Positions 42,873 to 49,651 of a DNA stretch of 49,651 nucleotides are shown here, one piece after another (the stretch's first letter is position 1; every line of letters begins with the position of its first letter). A program made the position numbers and the translations under genes. Origin of the DNA: Shewanella sairae (GTDB taxonomy: Bacteria > Pseudomonadota > Gammaproteobacteria > Enterobacterales > Shewanellaceae); assembly GCF_023283535.1 (NCBI RefSeq), contig NZ_JAKILT010000039.1:1-49651 (forward strand), written 5' to 3'. The notes under the pieces are model-generated. The model had not been told where the DNA came from, did not search any database, and saw nothing but the letters and a program-made list of their open reading frames with translations.

Positions 42873-43709
42873 TTGAGCTATCAAGTCACAATTGTATTGT
42901 TTACAAGCACACTGGCCGCGGCAAGTATACAGGCTAAAGAGGCAGGTCACTTAAGTAAGGAAGTCACAGGTGTTGCAGGCTTGGTTCCAGAACAAGATCT
43001 CTATAGTTTGAAAGTGTTTGACAATAATTTCATATAACCTGTTTACCAAACTCAATCTGCGAATCAAGCTTACTACGCGCCGCAAAACCCTAATAAGGGT
43101 AAGATCAGCGAAACTAATATACAATTTCAGTTCAGTTTAAAATATGGCATTGCTAGAAACTTGTTTACCGACAATGACGGTTTTTACGTCGCCTATAGTC
43201 AAATATCAAATTGGCAGGCTTATGATGATTCTGCTTATTTTCGCGACTCACAATATCAGCCGCAGGTGCTTTGGTTTTGGCAACACGCTGATGAGAAAGC
43301 CACCTGGCAGAGTACCAGTATTGGTTTTGAGCATCAGTCTAACGGTAAAGGCGGCATTTATGAGCGTAGTTGGAATCGTGCTTATGCCGAATTATCACTC
43401 GCATTTGATGAGATAGAACTCAGCTTTAAACCATGGATAAGTTTAAGCACCGATTACAACCAAGATATAGATGATTATATGGGCTACGGCGCGATCAAAG
43501 CCGATTGGTATATTGGTGAGCATCAGCTTAGTGTAACTGTGCGTAACTTGTTAGAGAGTGGCTTTTCTAATGGCTATGAGGAACTCAGTTGGCGGTTTCC
43601 CATTTATAAAGGATTGAAAGGTTATTTAAAAGTGCAAAGTGGTTATGGGTTAACGATTTCCGACTACAATCATTTTGATAATGCTGTAGGACTTGGTATC
43701 GCGTTTTAA
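42873..43709 (+). pseudogene. pldA: Phospholipase A1 (PldA), interrupted by one in-frame stop
   Basis: The outer-membrane phospholipase family is clear: active-site FEHQSNG (about nucleotides 43329-43349) with ERSWNR, YMGYGAIKADWYIG, and a terminal aromatic strand. The frame from a TTG at 42,873 (AGGGAG nine bases upstream, good signal peptide) is continuous with the barrel except for TAA at 43035-43037. It interrupts a segment reading DNNFI-stop-PVYQTQS, where relatives have a normal residue; one base change from TTA (Leu) would explain it. Both sides remain well conserved, so the break is recent or a sequencing error. A GTG at 42,801 is also in frame. Confidence 0.85.
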
Positions 43710-43751
43710 GAACACATAAGAATATGCAGAATATTTATTTAGGCAGTAAAA

Positions 43752-44402
43752 ATGAACGAATTTTCTAGTTGGCTAGAGTCTAAAAAACTTAAGCAGCAGA
43801 TCACTAACCCTAATATTGAAGTGGGTGAATACTCTTATTATTCCGGGTTTTATCATGGCAAGTCTTTTGAAGAGCAATCTGTTCGCTACCTTCTCGGAGA
43901 CAGCTCGACCATAGATGTATGGGAAGCGGGCGTTTTTGGCGAAGTCGATAAGCTGATTATTGGTAAATTCTGCTCAATCGCCTCGGGCGCTTGCTTTATG
44001 CTTGCAGGCAATCAAGGTCACCGCATGGACTGGATCTCTACTTATCCATTTTCGCCTGAGGAGTTTGGCGACCACGTTAAGAGCGGCTTTGAGCGAGCAG
44101 GCAATACGGTGATTGGAAATGATGTATGGATTGGCTCTGAGGCGATGATTATGCCGGGCGTTACCATTGGCGATGGCGCTGTGATTGGTTCAAGAGCTGT
44201 GATCACTAAAGATGTCGCACCTTATAGCGTGGTGGTGGGCAATAATAAATTGGTTAAGCAGCGTTTCGATGATGCAGCGGTTGCCCAGTTGCTCACCATG
44301 AAATGGTGGGATTGGCCGCTTGAAAAGTTGAAAGGGGCGATGCCATTAATGTGTAGTGCTGATATAGAAGGCTTATATCAATATCATTTAGCCAATAAAT
44401 AG
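43752..44402 (+). CDS. Type B (CatB-like) xenobiotic acetyltransferase
   Basis: A 216-residue left-handed beta-helix (hexapeptide) acetyltransferase. It has the CatB hallmarks YSYYSGFYHG (about 27-36), GNQGHRMDW with the catalytic His (about 92-100), VIGNDVWIGSEAMIMPGV, and a WWDWPLEKLKGAMPLMCS tail. Members acetylate chloramphenicol or other small hydroxyl compounds with acetyl-CoA. As a chromosomal copy in a Shewanella-like genome it may have a natural substrate and only modest drug activity. A hairpin downstream is shared with ybiT. Confidence 0.88.
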   Translation: MNEFSSWLESKKLKQQITNPNIEVGEYSYYSGFYHGKSFEEQSVRYLLGDSSTIDVWEAGVFGEVDKLIIGKFCSIASGACFMLAGNQGHRMDWISTYPFSPEEFGDHVKSGFERAGNTVIGNDVWIGSEAMIMPGVTIGDGAVIGSRAVITKDVAPYSVVVGNNKLVKQRFDDAAVAQLLTMKWWDWPLEKLKGAMPLMCSADIEGLYQYHLANK

Positions 44403-44542
44403 CTTTAGTTCTGTTATAAACCGCTCAACTTTTGTAAAGCACTATGTATTAACGTACTAAAAGTATTGCTTTAAAAATGCTAAGTACAACTGTTCTAAGT
44501 GTAGCTCTAAGTTTTAATTTAAGTGCAGCAGTACAAACAAAA

Positions 44543-44570
44543 ATGGCGCTCACCATTAAGGTAGCGCCAT
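44543..44570. terminator. Terminator shared by convergent acetyltransferase and ybiT
   Basis: ATGGCGCT (44543-44550) pairs with AGCGCCAT (44563-44570), with an inner ACC/GGT pair. The minus strand continues into a TTTTTGTTTGT run, so it is a good terminator for ybiT; the plus side has CTTTTGATT. Confidence 0.75.
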
Positions 44571-44588
44571 CTTTTGATTAAGCGTAAG

Positions 44589-46193
44589 TTACTTCTTTGC
44601 TTCGTTCTCTGCTTGGCTTGCCATGTACTCGTTGAAAGTACCTTGGAAGTTAACCAGTTTTTTGTCTTTTACGTCGATGATGCGTGTAGCGAGTGATGAT
44701 ACAAACTCACGGTCATGGCTCACGAAAACCAATGTGCCTTGGTACACTTTAAGCGCATTGTTTAGTGCTTCAATGGCCTCCATATCCATGTGGTTCGTTG
44801 GCTCATCCATAACAAGTACGTTGATGTCCATCATCATTAACTTGCCGAATAACAGGCGGTTTTTCTCACCACCAGAACAGTTACGCGCTTTTTTGTTGAT
44901 GTCATCTTCAGTAAACAACAAACGGCCAAGCATGCCACGTACCATTAGGTCGTTATGCTTTGGTAAGCGCCACTGTGACATCCAATCAAATAGCGTCATA
45001 TCATTATCAAAGTCTTTGCTGCTGTCCTGTGGGCAATAGCCGATAGACGCGTTTTCAGACCATTTGATTATACCTTGCTTGTTTTGTAATTCATTTACCA
45101 AACAACGTAAGAAGGTTGATTTACCCACACCGTTCTCACCAATAACAGCAAGTTTTGCACCTGCCTCAAGGATCAATTCACCGCCTTCAAACAGCATTTC
45201 GCCATCAAAACCGTGACCTACATCTTCAAGGATAAGCGCCTGACGATGCATCTTTTTACCGTCTTCGAAGCGCAAAGATGGCGTCATACGGCTTGAGGAT
45301 TTAACTTCATCAAGGCTAATTTTTTCAAGCTTCTTAGCGCGTGAACTTGCTTGTTTCGCTTTAGATGCGTTTGCACCGAAGCGGTTAACGAAGTCTTGTA
45401 GTTCAGTCATTTCAGCGCTTTTCTTAGCGTTACCCGCTAATAGTTGCTCTTGTATCAGTGCAGACGCTTCCATAAAGTATTCGTAGTTACCTGGATAAAT
45501 ACGTAGCTCACCGTAGTCGATATCCGCCATATGGGTACATACAGTGTTTAGGAAGTGCCTATCGTGCGAAATGATGATCATGGTGCACTTGCGCTTATTA
45601 AGCTCTTCAGCCAACCAATTAATGGTGTGAATGTCCAAGTTGTTGGTAGGTTCGTCAAGTAGCAGGATATCAGGGTTTGAGAATAATGCTTGCGCTAAAA
45701 GTACCCGCAGCTTTTTACCTGGAGCCACTTGGTTCATTAGGCCAAAATGCAACTCTTCTTCAATGCCCGCTTCAAGCAGGATTTCACCAGCACGGCTTTC
45801 AGCGCTATAGCCGTCCATTTCAGCAAACTCGCTTTCTAGTTCGCCAACGTACATGCCGTCTTCTTCACTCATTTCTGGTAGTGAATAGATGCGCTCACGC
45901 TCTTGCTTAACTTCCCACAGTCTTGCATCTCCTTGAATTACCGCGTCAATGACGCTGAATTCTTCAAATGCAAACTGGTTTTGGCTCAAAGTACCGACTT
46001 TTTGACCTGGAGTAATTGAAACGTTACCTGACGTAGGAGCAAGCTCACCACTTAAGATCTTCATGAAGGTGGATTTACCACAACCATTTGCGCCGATTAA
46101 GCCGTAGCGATTGCCGTTACCGAATTTAGCGGAAATGTTTTCGAATAATGGCTCTGGGCCAAACTGCATCGTGATGTTTGCGGTAGAAATCAA
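44589..46193 (-). CDS. ybiT: ABC-F ATPase YbiT
   Basis: A 534-residue ABC-F protein with two ATPase domains: Walker [10 protein letters not shown] (about 34-42) and GENGVGKST (about 353-361), each with an ABC signature ([21 protein letters not shown]) and Walker B ([22 protein letters not shown]). The basic linker about 245-300 is the ribosome-contacting P-site motif region. The sequence follows E. coli YbiT from the first residue (ITMQFG). ABC-F proteins modulate translation on the ribosome. The start is TTG with AGGA seven bases upstream. Single gene. Confidence 0.93.
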   Translation of the reverse strand: MISTANITMQFGPEPLFENISAKFGNGNRYGLIGANGCGKSTFMKILSGELAPTSGNVSITPGQKVGTLSQNQFAFEEFSVIDAVIQGDARLWEVKQERERIYSLPEMSEEDGMYVGELESEFAEMDGYSAESRAGEILLEAGIEEELHFGLMNQVAPGKKLRVLLAQALFSNPDILLLDEPTNNLDIHTINWLAEELNKRKCTMIIISHDRHFLNTVCTHMADIDYGELRIYPGNYEYFMEASALIQEQLLAGNAKKSAEMTELQDFVNRFGANASKAKQASSRAKKLEKISLDEVKSSSRMTPSLRFEDGKKMHRQALILEDVGHGFDGEMLFEGGELILEAGAKLAVIGENGVGKSTFLRCLVNELQNKQGIIKWSENASIGYCPQDSSKDFDNDMTLFDWMSQWRLPKHNDLMVRGMLGRLLFTEDDINKKARNCSGGEKNRLLFGKLMMMDINVLVMDEPTNHMDMEAIEALNNALKVYQGTLVFVSHDREFVSSLATRIIDVKDKKLVNFQGTFNEYMASQAENEAKK

Positions 46194-46536
46194 AAGAGTA
46201 TCCTGAGTGAATAATATAAAGTGAAAGCCAAAGACGCTAACAGGTTAGCAAGGCTAATCCTGTTCGAGAGGCAAAACAGCCGCGGATTATACAGAGGTAG
46301 GTGCTTAGATGTCGAGCAATCATGTATTGCAAAGTCTGATATTTATAGTGTTTGAGCTGGCTTTTGCCAATAAATGCGCTCGGAGTACGAATTGATTGGG
46401 TGATAAGGGCTTTTTCTTGTTATTATTAAGACATTGTTTTGACCAGCGCTATGAGTGGTCTTCAGTATTTATTAAATGGTTATCATTATAATAGGTGCTT
46501 GCGCTTTACATATTACCTGCGACATTTGGACACCCC
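46194..46536. other. 343-base gap between divergent ybiT and VF530 genes
   Basis: Both promoters should lie here. I see no RNA gene or repeat. A GTG at 46,495 extends the VF530 frame by 14 codons into the gap, but those residues lack family character. Confidence 0.4.
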
Positions 46537-47034
46537 ATGATTGAACATCAACAGAACAACCCGCTTCACGGCTTAAAACTTGAAACCATGCTAACTGAGC
46601 TTGTGAAGTTTTATGACTATAAAGTACTTTACGCTGCCCTTAGATTGGCATGCTTTAATTTAAATCCAAATATGGATGCATGTGTAAAGTTTTTGAAAAA
46701 GACTGAGTGGGCGCGGGAACGTGTAGAAGCGTTTTACCTGTATCGTTTTAAGCGCATGCCAAAAGGCAATGAAGACCAAATGGCACTTAAACCACGCGAG
46801 CGTGGTTATGCTGACGGTATTGTGCCGCGTAAACCTGAAAAGTTAACTGTGGAGTTGGTTGCAGAAATGCGCACTAAAGCCATGGAAAACTATAAAGAAA
46901 TGAAGAAAAACGGGTCGCGTCCACGTTTCGGTAAAGACAAACCTAAAGCTCAAGATTCTTATGCACAAAACCGCCGAAGTGGCGCTAAGCGCCCACCTGC
47001 GTCACAAGACCCTACTAACCCTTGGGGTAAGTGA
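46537..47034 (+). CDS. VF530 (DUF2132) family DNA-binding protein
   Basis: A protein of about 165 residues. The N-terminal VF530 domain (about 5-75) shows NPLHGLKLETMLTELV, YGW-like YDYKVLYAAL and the NPNMDACVKFLKKTEWARE helix. A long basic tail rich in Lys, Arg and Pro follows. The VF530 structure is a small helical fold proposed to bind DNA. The chosen ATG at 46,537 begins MIEHQQNNPLHG, matching the family. A strong terminator follows. Confidence 0.85.
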   Translation: MIEHQQNNPLHGLKLETMLTELVKFYDYKVLYAALRLACFNLNPNMDACVKFLKKTEWARERVEAFYLYRFKRMPKGNEDQMALKPRERGYADGIVPRKPEKLTVELVAEMRTKAMENYKEMKKNGSRPRFGKDKPKAQDSYAQNRRSGAKRPPASQDPTNPWGK

Positions 47035-47070
47035 TCTGCATTTAATACAATTATTGTAATTTGTCGATAG

Positions 47071-47098
47071 AAGGACCTGTAAGGTCCTTTTTTATTTG
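47071..47098 (+). terminator. Rho-independent terminator after the VF530 gene
   Basis: AAGGACCT (47071-47078) pairs with AGGTCCTT (47082-47089) across a 3-base loop and is followed by TTTTTTATTT. It lies 37 bases after the stop, in gene direction. Confidence 0.9.
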
Positions 47099-47214
47099 CT
47101 CCATTCTTTCAAGTTAACACATGCATCAGGTGCATAGTGCAGATTCTATTTATTCATTTGTTTCATGGCAGACTAATCAGTAGTATGCGCCTCCTTTTTA
47201 AGTAACCTTGTAAA

Positions 47215-47406
47215 ATGATGCGATCTCAATCTATCTCTGCTCAGCTGCTACGTATGACCGCGGTACTAGGACTAACTTTAATTTTAATCAATCACTTCCC
47301 CCCTTTACTTAATGCTTTTAGCGACAATGGTGCAGAAGTTGGCTGCCACCAAATGCCTAAAAGTGATAAAACACCAAAGATGTTAGAAAATGGAGCGTTA
47401 AACTGA
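47215..47406 (+). CDS. Small membrane protein coupled to an MFS gene
   Basis: A 63-residue product with one hydrophobic segment (about 13-32) and a short soluble tail containing CHQMPK. Its stop overlaps the next start by one base (TGATG), a sign of translational coupling. I do not recognise the family; the CHxMP segment hints at a metal-related role, but this is speculative. No strong ribosome site precedes the ATG. Confidence 0.5.
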   Translation: MMRSQSISAQLLRMTAVLGLTLILINHFPPLLNAFSDNGAEVGCHQMPKSDKTPKMLENGALN

Positions 47407-48620
47407 TGAGTATTTTTCGTTTTCCATTATTAGTGTGGCTTGGCATCGGTATACTTATTATCAGCCTTGGGATCCGCCAATCTTTTGGGATCTTTATGAT
47501 GCCAATATCGATGACGTTTGATTCAGGTCGTGAGTTCTTTAGCTTTGCTATTGCGTTACAAAATTTGCTTTTTGGTGTGTTTCAGCCTTTTGTCGGGATG
47601 GCCGCTGACAGACTAGGCTCGAAGAAAATAATAATGGCTGGGGCGCTTACTTATGGTTTAGGTTTATTGCTGACTTCTATATCAACTAATAGTGAGATGT
47701 TCTACTTCTCTATCAGTATGCTGATTGGCTTAGGCTTAAGTGCCACAAGTTATGTGGTTGTATTAGGCGCCGTTGCTAAGGTTGTACCTGCGGAGCATAC
47801 CGCTAAAGCATTTGGGTTAACCACGGCGGCTGGATCATTTGGCATGTTCGCGGTCATCCCTGGGGCGCAAAGCTTATTAACACACTTTGATTGGCAAACG
47901 GCTTTGCAAGTTTTTGCGCTTCTTTGCTGCATTATGTTTGCGTTTGCCTCTTTTATGAAAACCACTAAGAGCGAGAGCAATAGTAAAGAGCTAGCCGATG
48001 AGCAGACGCTGGGGCAGGCTTTAAGGCAAGCAGCCACTAATCGTAACTATTGGTTAATCCATATGGGGTTCTTTGTATGTGGTTTTCACGTTATGTTTAT
48101 TGCCACACATCTACCTAGCTATCTTGCTGATAAGCACTTAGATGCTTCTACTGCAGCACTAGCCTTGGCCTATGTTGGTATATTTAATATATTTGGCTCT
48201 TATTTTTGGGGCGTAATGGGTGACAGGTTTAGCAAGCGATATGTCATGAGTGCGCTTTACTTCGTAAGAACGGCAGTTATTGCTGCGTTTGTGACTTTGC
48301 CTGTGACCGACAACACTGCTGCATTGTTTGGTGCTGCAATTGGTTTTTGTTGGTTAGGGACTGTACCTCTCACATCTGGTCTAGTAAGGCAGATCTTTGG
48401 TGCTCGTTATCTTTCGACTCTATATGGTTTAGTATTCTTTACTCATCAAGTGGGCAGTTTCTTAGGCGCTTGGGTCGGTGGTCGTATTTATGACTATTAT
48501 GGAAGTTACGAGCCAATTTGGTGGAGCACGGTAGTGTTAGCTTTTATTGCTGCACTAATGCACTTACCAATAGATGAGCGACCAATAGCAACTCAGGTTA
48601 AGCCTGAGCTTAGTTATTAA
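47406..48620 (+). CDS. MFS transporter
   Basis: A 404-residue major facilitator with twelve predicted membrane segments and the GMAADRLGSKK motif A between segments 2 and 3 (about 62-72), echoed by WGVMGDRFSKR in the second half. It resembles the oxalate/formate and monocarboxylate branch by general pattern, but the substrate cannot be assigned. Its start overlaps the 63-residue gene by one base. A 10-bp terminator lies 82 bases downstream. Confidence 0.85.
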   Translation: MSIFRFPLLVWLGIGILIISLGIRQSFGIFMMPISMTFDSGREFFSFAIALQNLLFGVFQPFVGMAADRLGSKKIIMAGALTYGLGLLLTSISTNSEMFYFSISMLIGLGLSATSYVVVLGAVAKVVPAEHTAKAFGLTTAAGSFGMFAVIPGAQSLLTHFDWQTALQVFALLCCIMFAFASFMKTTKSESNSKELADEQTLGQALRQAATNRNYWLIHMGFFVCGFHVMFIATHLPSYLADKHLDASTAALALAYVGIFNIFGSYFWGVMGDRFSKRYVMSALYFVRTAVIAAFVTLPVTDNTAALFGAAIGFCWLGTVPLTSGLVRQIFGARYLSTLYGLVFFTHQVGSFLGAWVGGRIYDYYGSYEPIWWSTVVLAFIAALMHLPIDERPIATQVKPELSY

Positions 48621-48702
48621 TAGTAGAATAGGGCTATAATTTAGAAGATTAATCTCGACTTCTAGTGAGCACTTTAATATAAGTAAAAATCTAAGCTCTT
48701 TG

Positions 48703-48727
48703 AAAAACCACCAGTCGGTGGTTTTTT
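48703..48727 (+). terminator. Rho-independent terminator after the MFS gene
   Basis: AAAAACCACC (48703-48712) pairs with GGTGGTTTTT (48717-48726) around a 4-base loop; the T-run continues one base. Because the arm is A-rich, it could work in both directions. Confidence 0.88.
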
Positions 48728-49114
48728 GCTATTTACTAAGTCGTCGTTTCACTTGATTTAGAGTTAGGGTGGCAACAGTTGCTTATAGATAGCTCTGCAA
48801 AGATGCAAAGTTCGACTTTAGCTATATATCTTTCTCATTTAGGTCATGATTGCGGTACTTTTACTTCGTTCTACTGAAATAATGAGAATACCGCTTTAAA
48901 AATCGAACGATATAAGCTTATAAATTGGCCTTAAACATTCTCGTTTGTAATTGTTTTACTTAAAAAATGCCAAAATAGCTTAAAGCACACCCAAGTTGGC
49001 CAGCAATTCACCGCTTAGCAGCTATTTGTGTTTTTTTACTTGCAACAATCACGCTATAGCCATACTATAGCGCTCGTTCCAAGGCAATAGCCAAACGAAC
49101 GGTAAGAATACAGT
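48728..49114. other. 387-base gap up to the tRNA locus
   Basis: No gene recognised. The right end contains the tRNA promoter; the remaining AT-rich part shows nothing further. Confidence 0.45.
49040..49075 (+). promoter_or_regulatory. Stable-RNA promoter of the tRNA locus
   Basis: A TTGCAA -35 (49040-49045) and a TACTAT -10 (49063-49068) are separated by 17 bases, followed by a GC-rich discriminator (AGCGCTCG), the mark of growth-rate and stringently controlled tRNA promoters. The -10 overlaps an inverted repeat, CGCTATAG (49052-49059) with CTATAGCG (49065-49072). Transcription would begin near 49,075, about 40 bases before the first tRNA. Confidence 0.65.
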
Positions 49115-49191
<77 letters not shown>

Positions 49192-49205
49192 GTTTCTTAA
49201 GCAGT

Positions 49206-49282
49206 ACAACCGTAGCTCAGTTGGTTAGAGCACTACCTTGACATGGTAGGGGTCGGTGGTTCGAATCCACTCGGTTGTACCA
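49206..49282 (+). tRNA. tRNA-Val (GAC), copy 1
   Basis: A 77-base gene with encoded CCA. Acceptor ACAACCG pairs with CGGTTGT, and the anticodon arm is CTACC-TTGACAT-GGTAG with anticodon GAC. The T arm has GGTTCGAATCC. It lies 14 bases after the first initiator tRNA and is probably processed from the same transcript. Confidence 0.93.
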
Positions 49283-49320
49283 ATTCTTTTATAGCAGAAT
49301 TAAAACATCTATTACCCTGT

Positions 49321-49397
<77 letters not shown>

Positions 49398-49399
49398 AT

Positions 49400-49476
49400 A
49401 CAACCGTAGCTCAGTTGGTTAGAGCACTACCTTGACATGGTAGGGGTCGGTGGTTCGAATCCACTCGGTTGTACCA
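49400..49476 (+). tRNA. tRNA-Val (GAC), copy 2
   Basis: Identical to the copy at 49206-49282. Only two bases separate it from the preceding initiator tRNA, against 14 in the first unit, so the spacer was shortened during or after duplication. Confidence 0.93.
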
Positions 49477-49564
49477 ATTCTTTTGTAGAAGAATCCAAAA
49501 ATCTATTATTTAGCACTGGTTTGAGAAGCAACGTTAGCTACTCGAGCTTAGTTGTTATTGCGGA

Positions 49565-49635
49565 CGCGGAATGGAGCAGTGTAAAAGCTACTCGGGCTCA
49601 ACTCTTTGTAAAAGCTAGGCGAAGGTCGTTGCAGA
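49565..49635 (+). pseudogene. Degenerate initiator tRNA-Met remnant
   Basis: Blocks of the initiator tRNA survive in order: CGCGGAATGGAGCAGT (49565-49580), CTCGGGCTCA (49591-49600), and CGAAGGTCGTTG (49620-49631). Two inserted copies of TGTAAAAGCTA (49580-49590 and 49607-49617) break the D and anticodon arms, and the T arm and acceptor end are lost. The upstream spacer matches that before copy 2. It cannot fold as a tRNA. Confidence 0.75.
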
Positions 49636-49651
49636 GTTTTTGTAGAAAGTA

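Noticed and set aside
44623..45039. Plus-strand frame of 138 codons opposite ybiT
   Set aside because: Antisense to the second ATPase domain of YbiT with its signature and Walker B motifs.
49040..49075. The CGCTATAG/CTATAGCG inverted repeat as a terminator
   Set aside because: It has no T-run and coincides with a well-spaced tRNA promoter, which explains it better.

Overview
The window looks like a chromosomal segment of a marine gammaproteobacterium, most likely Shewanella. The type B chloramphenicol-acetyltransferase-like gene, VF530 protein, YbiT, PldA, solute-symporter sensor kinase and overall gene style all fit that genus. The genus call is inferred from protein character, not from a database search.

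Region 1 (1-11,048) is a DNA phosphorothioation (Dnd) island. On the minus strand, dndB-dndC-dndD-dndE form a tight operon (6,780 down to 1,548) closed by a hairpin terminator. Upstream on the same strand lie a peptidase-M15-like gene, a 61-residue helix-turn-helix gene, a large Dnd-associated putative methyltransferase and an HNH endonuclease. A second DGQHR-domain gene converges on dndE from the left edge. No dndA cysteine desulfurase and no dndFGH restriction genes are visible. Five ACGT-centred elements in the 160-base gap before dndB look like an operator array. A YeeE/YedE-type sulfur transporter follows at 11,142.

Region 2 (about 13,670-31,555) reads as a functional unit for using extracellular poly(3-hydroxybutyrate) and its products. 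It has two secreted depolymerase-type esterases, an HSL-type hydrolase with an MFS transporter, and a TonB-dependent receptor. It also has a symporter-fused hybrid kinase with a LuxR-type regulator, and cytoplasmic 3-hydroxybutyrate dehydrogenase, 3-oxoacid CoA-transferase (two subunits) and acetyl-CoA acetyltransferase. A PcaC-like protein sits beside these. One intergenic region (20,294-20,980) carries three separate short tandem arrays.

Region 3 (32,139-48,620) is mixed chromosomal content: a DUF1090 protein, an AI-2E-type permease, a WYL regulator followed by a divergent second FtsZ, and a helicase IV relative with an inserted nuclease-like domain and zinc ribbons. It continues with a divergent UvrB, a pldA gene broken by one in-frame stop, a CatB-like acetyltransferase, the ABC-F ATPase YbiT, a VF530 protein and an MFS transporter.

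Region 4 (49,040-49,651) is a stable-RNA locus. A strong promoter precedes two tandem initiator tRNA-Met/tRNA-Val(GAC) units, followed by a degenerate third initiator tRNA.

The strongest candidates for undescribed biology are the WYL-FtsZ2 pair with two matching operator-like sites, and the Dnd island with its unusual accessory set and operator array.
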